Source of the DNA: 40CM-2-70-7 sp035505915
Lineage (GTDB): Bacteria; Gemmatimonadota; Gemmatimonadetes; Gemmatimonadales; GWC2-71-9
Assembly (NCBI GenBank): GCA_035505915.1
Contig: DATJQI010000012.1
Location: 1 to 7,563 of the forward strand
Direction of reading: 5' to 3'
DNA: 7,563 bases
Positions 5,203-7,563 of this stretch are shown here, piece by piece; position 1 is the first letter of the stretch, and the number at the start of each line of letters is the position of its first letter. A model generated the notes under the pieces. That model saw nothing but the letters and a program-made list of their open reading frames with translations, was not told where the DNA came from and made no database searches. A program made the translations under genes and the position numbers.

Positions 5203-6396
5203 ATGAGTCGAGTCTTACTGGTTCCCGACCTCCCTCTCGAGCGCCTGGCGGCGATGGACAAGTACGCCCATCGGCTGCACGACTGGCTGGAGAGCTCGCG
5301 GCCGGGGTTCGACGTGCGGCTGGCCGCGCACATCGGCGAATTGACCCGGGAGCGGGACGACGGGGGCCGGCGCTCGCGGTCGTCGGGCGAGTTCCAGCGC
5401 TGGTGGAACCAGGAAGTCGACGCGTCCCGGATCGTCCTGCCCGGCCCGCTCTACGCTCCGCATCGCGTGTCGGCCCGCCATTTCTTCTATCCCATGCGGC
5501 TGCGCCGCGAAGCCCGCCGGGCCTCGGTGGTGCACATCCTCGATCATTCGTATGCGCATCTCCTGAACAGCAGCCGCCGCCGTCCGGTGGTGGTGACGGT
5601 GCACGACCTGATGCCCGTGATCGTCCTGCGGTCCCCGGAGGACGGGTGGCGCGAGGCGATTCGTAACCGGTTGCTGCGGTCCACGCTCAAGGCGCTGCGC
5701 CAGGCGCAGGCGTACATCGTGGGGACCGATTGGTTGCGGAAGGAGCTGGCCACCTGGCTGGGGGACGACAAGCGGATCCACGTCGTCCCGTTCGGCGTGG
5801 ACCGCGCCTTTTTCCGTGAGGCGCCGGGGGGCCGGGAGCGCGGCCGGGTGGATTGGCGGATTCCGGAGGACGCGTTCGTCGTGCTGCACGTCGGGAGCAC
5901 GGTGGAGCGGAAGAACGTACCCCTCGTGCTCCACACCGTCGCCCGGCTCCGGAACGACGCCGACGCCTACCTCCTTCAGGTAGGCGGCCGGTTCACGAGC
6001 GATCAGGAGCAGATGGTGGATCGGCTGGGGATCCGGCGGTTCGTCCGGAGTGTGCCCGGGGCGGATGAGACCACGCTGCGGCGGGCGTACCGGGCGTCGG
6101 ACGTGCTGCTCTTCCCTTCTCTGTATGAGGGGTTCGGCTTCCCGGTGCTCGAGGCGTTCGCGAGCGGGTTGCCGGTGGTGACGAGTGGCGCGGGGGGTCT
6201 CAAGGAGACCGGCGGGGAGGCGGCGGTGGTGGTGGAGGGCCGGGATCCGGCGGCGTACGTCGAGGCGCTGACGGAGCTCGCGAGCGACGAGTCGGCGCGG
6301 GAAGCCTTGATCGAGCGCGGGGCCGAGCGGGCCCGGGAGTTCACGTGGCAGCGGACGGCGGATCAGACGGCGGGGGTGTATCGGGGACTTATGTAA
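5203..6396 (+). CDS. GT4-type glycosyltransferase (mannosyltransferase-like)
   Basis: This is a 397-residue GT-B glycosyltransferase. The N-terminal half contains VVHILDHSYAHLL and VVVTVHDLMPV (H134, D135), the acceptor-side pattern seen in GT4 mannosyl-like enzymes. The C-terminal half has LHVGSTVERKN (228-238; R236/K237 are the expected donor-phosphate residues). The E-X7-E motif lies in SLYEGFGFPVLEAFASG (E309...E317), followed by LPVVTS and GGLKETGGEAAVVV. No transmembrane helix or signal peptide is seen. Like its upstream neighbour it probably adds one sugar during assembly of a surface polysaccharide repeat unit; mannose specificity is only a guess from resemblance. The start is ATG 5203, directly after a C-run with no Shine-Dalgarno, and homology begins at once. 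The stop is followed within 5 nt by the left arm of the four-helix-bundle element. Confidence 0.9.
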   Translation: MSRVLLVPDLPLERLAAMDKYAHRLHDWLESSRPGFDVRLAAHIGELTRERDDGGRRSRSSGEFQRWWNQEVDASRIVLPGPLYAPHRVSARHFFYPMRLRREARRASVVHILDHSYAHLLNSSRRRPVVVTVHDLMPVIVLRSPEDGWREAIRNRLLRSTLKALRQAQAYIVGTDWLRKELATWLGDDKRIHVVPFGVDRAFFREAPGGRERGRVDWRIPEDAFVVLHVGSTVERKNVPLVLHTVARLRNDADAYLLQVGGRFTSDQEQMVDRLGIRRFVRSVPGADETTLRRAYRASDVLLFPSLYEGFGFPVLEAFASGLPVVTSGAGGLKETGGEAAVVVEGRDPAAYVEALTELASDESAREALIERGAERAREFTWQRTADQTAGVYRGLM

Positions 6397-6400
6397 CTGC

Positions 6401-6436
6401 GCCGGAAGCCGGGAGCCGTACGCTCCTACGATGATC
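6401..6436. repeat. Left inverted arm, element 5 (GCCGNNN type)
   Basis: Units GCCGGAA (6401), GCCGGGA (6408), GCCGTAC (6415) and GCTCCTA (6422) run with a 7-nt period, then ACGATGATC (6428-6436). The arm begins 5 nt after the stop of the second glycosyltransferase. Confidence 0.75.
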
Positions 6437-6796
6437 TCACCTCCGGTGCGCAACACCACGTCGCATCAGGCCCACCAAGCATCCCATCGTTGCATCCAGT
6501 TCCCTCTCCAGCATCTCCGACGTCTCTGCCGGGAAGTAGCCGAGCTCACCTGCCATGCGAACGAGGCATTCGGATTCCGCTGCCGATCCCAGGGCGATTC
6601 GAAGATGGCGACGGAAGAGGGGCCCCGTACCGAGGGCGTATCCTTCGACGATGTTGGCTTCAACGGAGACGACGGCCCGCCTGAGTTGGTCGACGATGGC
6701 CCAGTGATCGCGTGGAGCTCGGCTCGTGGCTCGGAGGGCCGCCAAGGCGGCGGTATGGGCATGCTTCCAGGTGTCGAGAGTCCGGTACTGATGCAT
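6437..6796 (-). CDS. Four-helix-bundle protein, 23S rRNA IVP (S23) family
   Basis: This 119-residue protein has the clear signature of the family: a W/A-rich first helix (DTWKHAH, 8-14), QLRRAVVSVEANIVEG (37-52, with the invariant Asn48 and Glu51-Gly52), an aromatic F61, and RIALGSAAESE (66-76). A fourth helix follows in the C-terminal third (LVGLMRRG). Family members form homopentamers and include the proteins encoded in 23S rRNA intervening sequences and the Avd accessory protein of diversity-generating retroelements. The cellular role of free-standing members is unknown, and no retroelement reverse transcriptase is visible here. It is the only minus-strand gene in the right two thirds of the window and is enclosed by inverted heptad arms. 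No Shine-Dalgarno is seen; a TTGACC (minus strand, 6822-6817) lies upstream of the start without a good -10 box. Length is normal, with no sign of decay. Confidence 0.9.
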   Translation of the reverse strand: MHQYRTLDTWKHAHTAALAALRATSRAPRDHWAIVDQLRRAVVSVEANIVEGYALGTGPLFRRHLRIALGSAAESECLVRMAGELGYFPAETSEMLERELDATMGCLVGLMRRGVAHRR

Positions 6797-6827
6797 TCGA
6801 AACGATGCCGCAGTTCGGTCAACGAAG

Positions 6828-6867
6828 GATCATCGTGCGACGGAGAGTACGGCCTACGGCATACGGC
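6828..6867. repeat. Right inverted arm 1, element 5
   Basis: GATCATCGT (6828-6836) is the exact complement of the inner end of the left arm (6428-6436). Outward of it come GGAG and the 7-nt units GTACGGC (6847), CTACGGC (6854) and ATACGGC (6861), complements of the GCCGTAC-type units on the left. The spacing between the 9-mer and the units differs by a few bases from the left arm. Confidence 0.7.
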
Positions 6868-6884
6868 TCTCTGGTTTTAACCCC

Positions 6885-6890
6885 TTGACC
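6885..6890 (+). promoter_or_regulatory. Weak candidate -35 box upstream of the export gene
   Basis: TTGACC lies in the relatively A/T-rich stretch 6868-6913, about 32 nt before the ATG at 6922. No convincing -10 hexamer is found at 16-18 nt, so this is only the best available guess for the start of export-gene transcription. Confidence 0.25.
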
Positions 6891-6921
6891 GGCTTTTGTT
6901 TAGCCCCGAACTTTCGCGCCT

Positions 6922-7563
6922 ATGTCCCCCCGCACGGAGCGAACGGCTCCCGGCTCCCGGCGCCTCTTGGTCTTCTGCGTCGCGCTCGCCCTACCAGGCG
7001 CCTTGGTGGGACAAAACCCCCCGATTTCCCAACAGCAGGCCCAGCAGATCCTTCAGCAGGCTCAGAACAATCCTGGCATCGCCGATCAGCTGCGCCAGCG
7101 GATCCAGGCGTCGGGGCTTACCCCGGACCAGATCCGCGCTCGGCTGGCCGCCAGCGGCTACCCCTCGACGTTCTTGGACGCCTACCTGTCCCCGTCCCAG
7201 GCAGGCCAGCAGACGCTCACTCCCGGCGCCGACCAGCTCGCCGCGATGGAGGCCCTCGGCCTTCCGCCGTTCGGGGCCCCCATCCTGCCGACCGACACCG
7301 GGCTCGTTACGGGCACGTTTCGCGGCCGGAGCCGAGTCTTCGGGGTTGATGCCTTCCGGCGCAGCACGACGCAGTTTCTGCCTCTGCTGTCGGGTCCGGT
7401 GCCGCCCGACTACCGCCTCGGGGCCGGTGATCAGCTCGTTCTGATCCTCACGGGGGACGTCGAGCAGACCTATCCACTCGTCGTGACGCGTGAAGGATTC
7501 GTGCTGATCCCCCAGGTGGGACAGGTGTACGTCGCCAACCTCACAATGGATCAGCTCCGCGAC
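6922..7563 (+). CDS. Wza-type polysaccharide biosynthesis/export protein, partial (C-terminus beyond right edge)
   Basis: The frame from ATG 6922 stays open for 214 codons to the right edge. It begins with a signal peptide (n-region with SRR at 12-14, hydrophobic core LLVFCVALALPGALVG to about residue 30). A Gln-rich helical region follows (ISQQQAQQILQQAQ, then LTPDQIRARLAASGYPS). The start of the Poly_export domain is at about residue 161: PDYRLGAGDQLVLILTGDV, then VTREGFVLIPQVGQVYV. SLBB domains would follow outside the window. Family members form the outer-membrane/periplasmic channel for capsule or exopolysaccharide. A Cys at residue 19 lies inside the hydrophobic core, so lipidation is uncertain. 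Oddly, codons 5-14 coincide with right arm 2 of the heptad element, so the n-region is made of repeat DNA. The next candidate start (TTG 6967) would lack the basic n-region, so 6922 is preferred. There is no Shine-Dalgarno. With the Wzi-like protein and the two glycosyltransferases it indicates a polysaccharide export locus. Confidence 0.88.
   Translation, partial: MSPRTERTAPGSRRLLVFCVALALPGALVGQNPPISQQQAQQILQQAQNNPGIADQLRQRIQASGLTPDQIRARLAASGYPSTFLDAYLSPSQAGQQTLTPGADQLAAMEALGLPPFGAPILPTDTGLVTGTFRGRSRVFGVDAFRRSTTQFLPLLSGPVPPDYRLGAGDQLVLILTGDVEQTYPLVVTREGFVLIPQVGQVYVANLTMDQLRD
6936..6961. repeat. Right inverted arm 2, inside the signal-peptide coding region
   Basis: The reverse complement of 6936-6961 matches 6401-6426 at 24 of 26 positions by direct alignment, mismatching only at the sixth and twentieth bases. 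It includes two consecutive CGGCTCC heptads (6944, 6951). It encodes residues 5-14 of the export protein. Confidence 0.7.

Larger units (their letters stand above)
6401..6961. mobile_element. Putative IVS-like element carrying a four-helix-bundle gene between inverted heptad arms
   Basis: The left arm (6401-6436) has GCCGNNN units and ends in ACGATGATC, directly against the stop codon of the minus-strand gene. Right arm 1 (6828-6867) carries the inverted GATCATCGT and inverted NTACGGC units, so 6401-6867 is a gene enclosed by inverted ends. A second inverted match to the left arm (6936-6961, 24 of 26 bases) lies further right. 23S rRNA intervening sequences that encode this protein family are built the same way. 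Mobility is inference; no transposase or target duplication is seen. Confidence 0.5.

Noticed and set aside
5215..6459. 414-codon open frame on the minus strand
   Set aside because: It is the antisense shadow of the second glycosyltransferase, made possible by high G+C third positions. It is rich in Pro/Arg/His with no recognisable motif, while the plus strand has a clear E-X7-E enzyme.
6437..6796. Avd protein of a diversity-generating retroelement
   Set aside because: The fold family is shared, but no reverse transcriptase or template/variable repeat pair is visible in the window, so the general family call is kept.

Overview
The window is about 65-70% G+C by eye. It looks like a chromosomal segment from a Gram-negative bacterium that makes surface polysaccharide. 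An outer-membrane Wzi-like protein, a Wza/polysaccharide-export lipoprotein-like protein and a stand-alone HldE kinase-domain protein all imply an outer membrane. The style of the export protein (long Gln-rich N-terminus before the Poly_export domain), the G+C content and the intergenic repeats suggest Gemmatimonadota or a relative. This is an impression from the sequence, not a search result.

Layout. At 1-782 on the minus strand is the N-terminal part of an EamA/DMT-type transporter whose reading frame runs off the left edge. It is divergent from a secreted Wzi-family outer-membrane protein at 848-2350. A three-hairpin intergenic block (2373-2449) precedes a D-glycero-beta-D-manno-heptose-7-phosphate kinase (HldE domain I only, 2493-3506). 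Two tRNA genes follow, tRNA-CAT (Ile2 or elongator Met, 3603-3675) and tRNA-Val(CAC) (3790-3863). Next are two GT4-type glycosyltransferases (3978-5090 and 5203-6396), a small minus-strand four-helix-bundle (23S rRNA IVP/S23 family) gene (6437-6796), and the start of a Wza-like export protein (6922 to the right edge). The plus-strand protein genes read together as the edge of a capsule/exopolysaccharide locus: sugar-precursor kinase, glycosyltransferases, export channel and surface-assembly protein.

The most unusual content lies between the genes. Five spacers carry short tandem units with a 7-nt (in one case mostly 8-nt) period, arranged as two arms in inverted orientation around a short core: 3505-3576, 3682-3778, 3886-3973, 5096-5196, and arms at 6401-6436 / 6828-6867 / 6936-6961. 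The unit differs from spacer to spacer (GAANNCG, GCGGTTAG, NAGACNN-like, GCCGNNN), but the architecture is the same. In the last case the arms enclose the four-helix-bundle gene. That is the layout of the intervening sequences of some 23S rRNA genes, which have inverted ends and encode the same protein family. I propose that the small spacers are non-coding relatives of a four-helix-bundle-gene element.

A second, unrelated palindrome (CCCCGGGGC, 3-nt loop, GCCCCGGGG) occurs in the divergent promoter region and again inside the transporter gene. There it has expanded into three 24-bp units that keep the frame open and add a Pro/Gly/Arg-rich loop. Most protein starts in the window lack a recognisable Shine-Dalgarno sequence.
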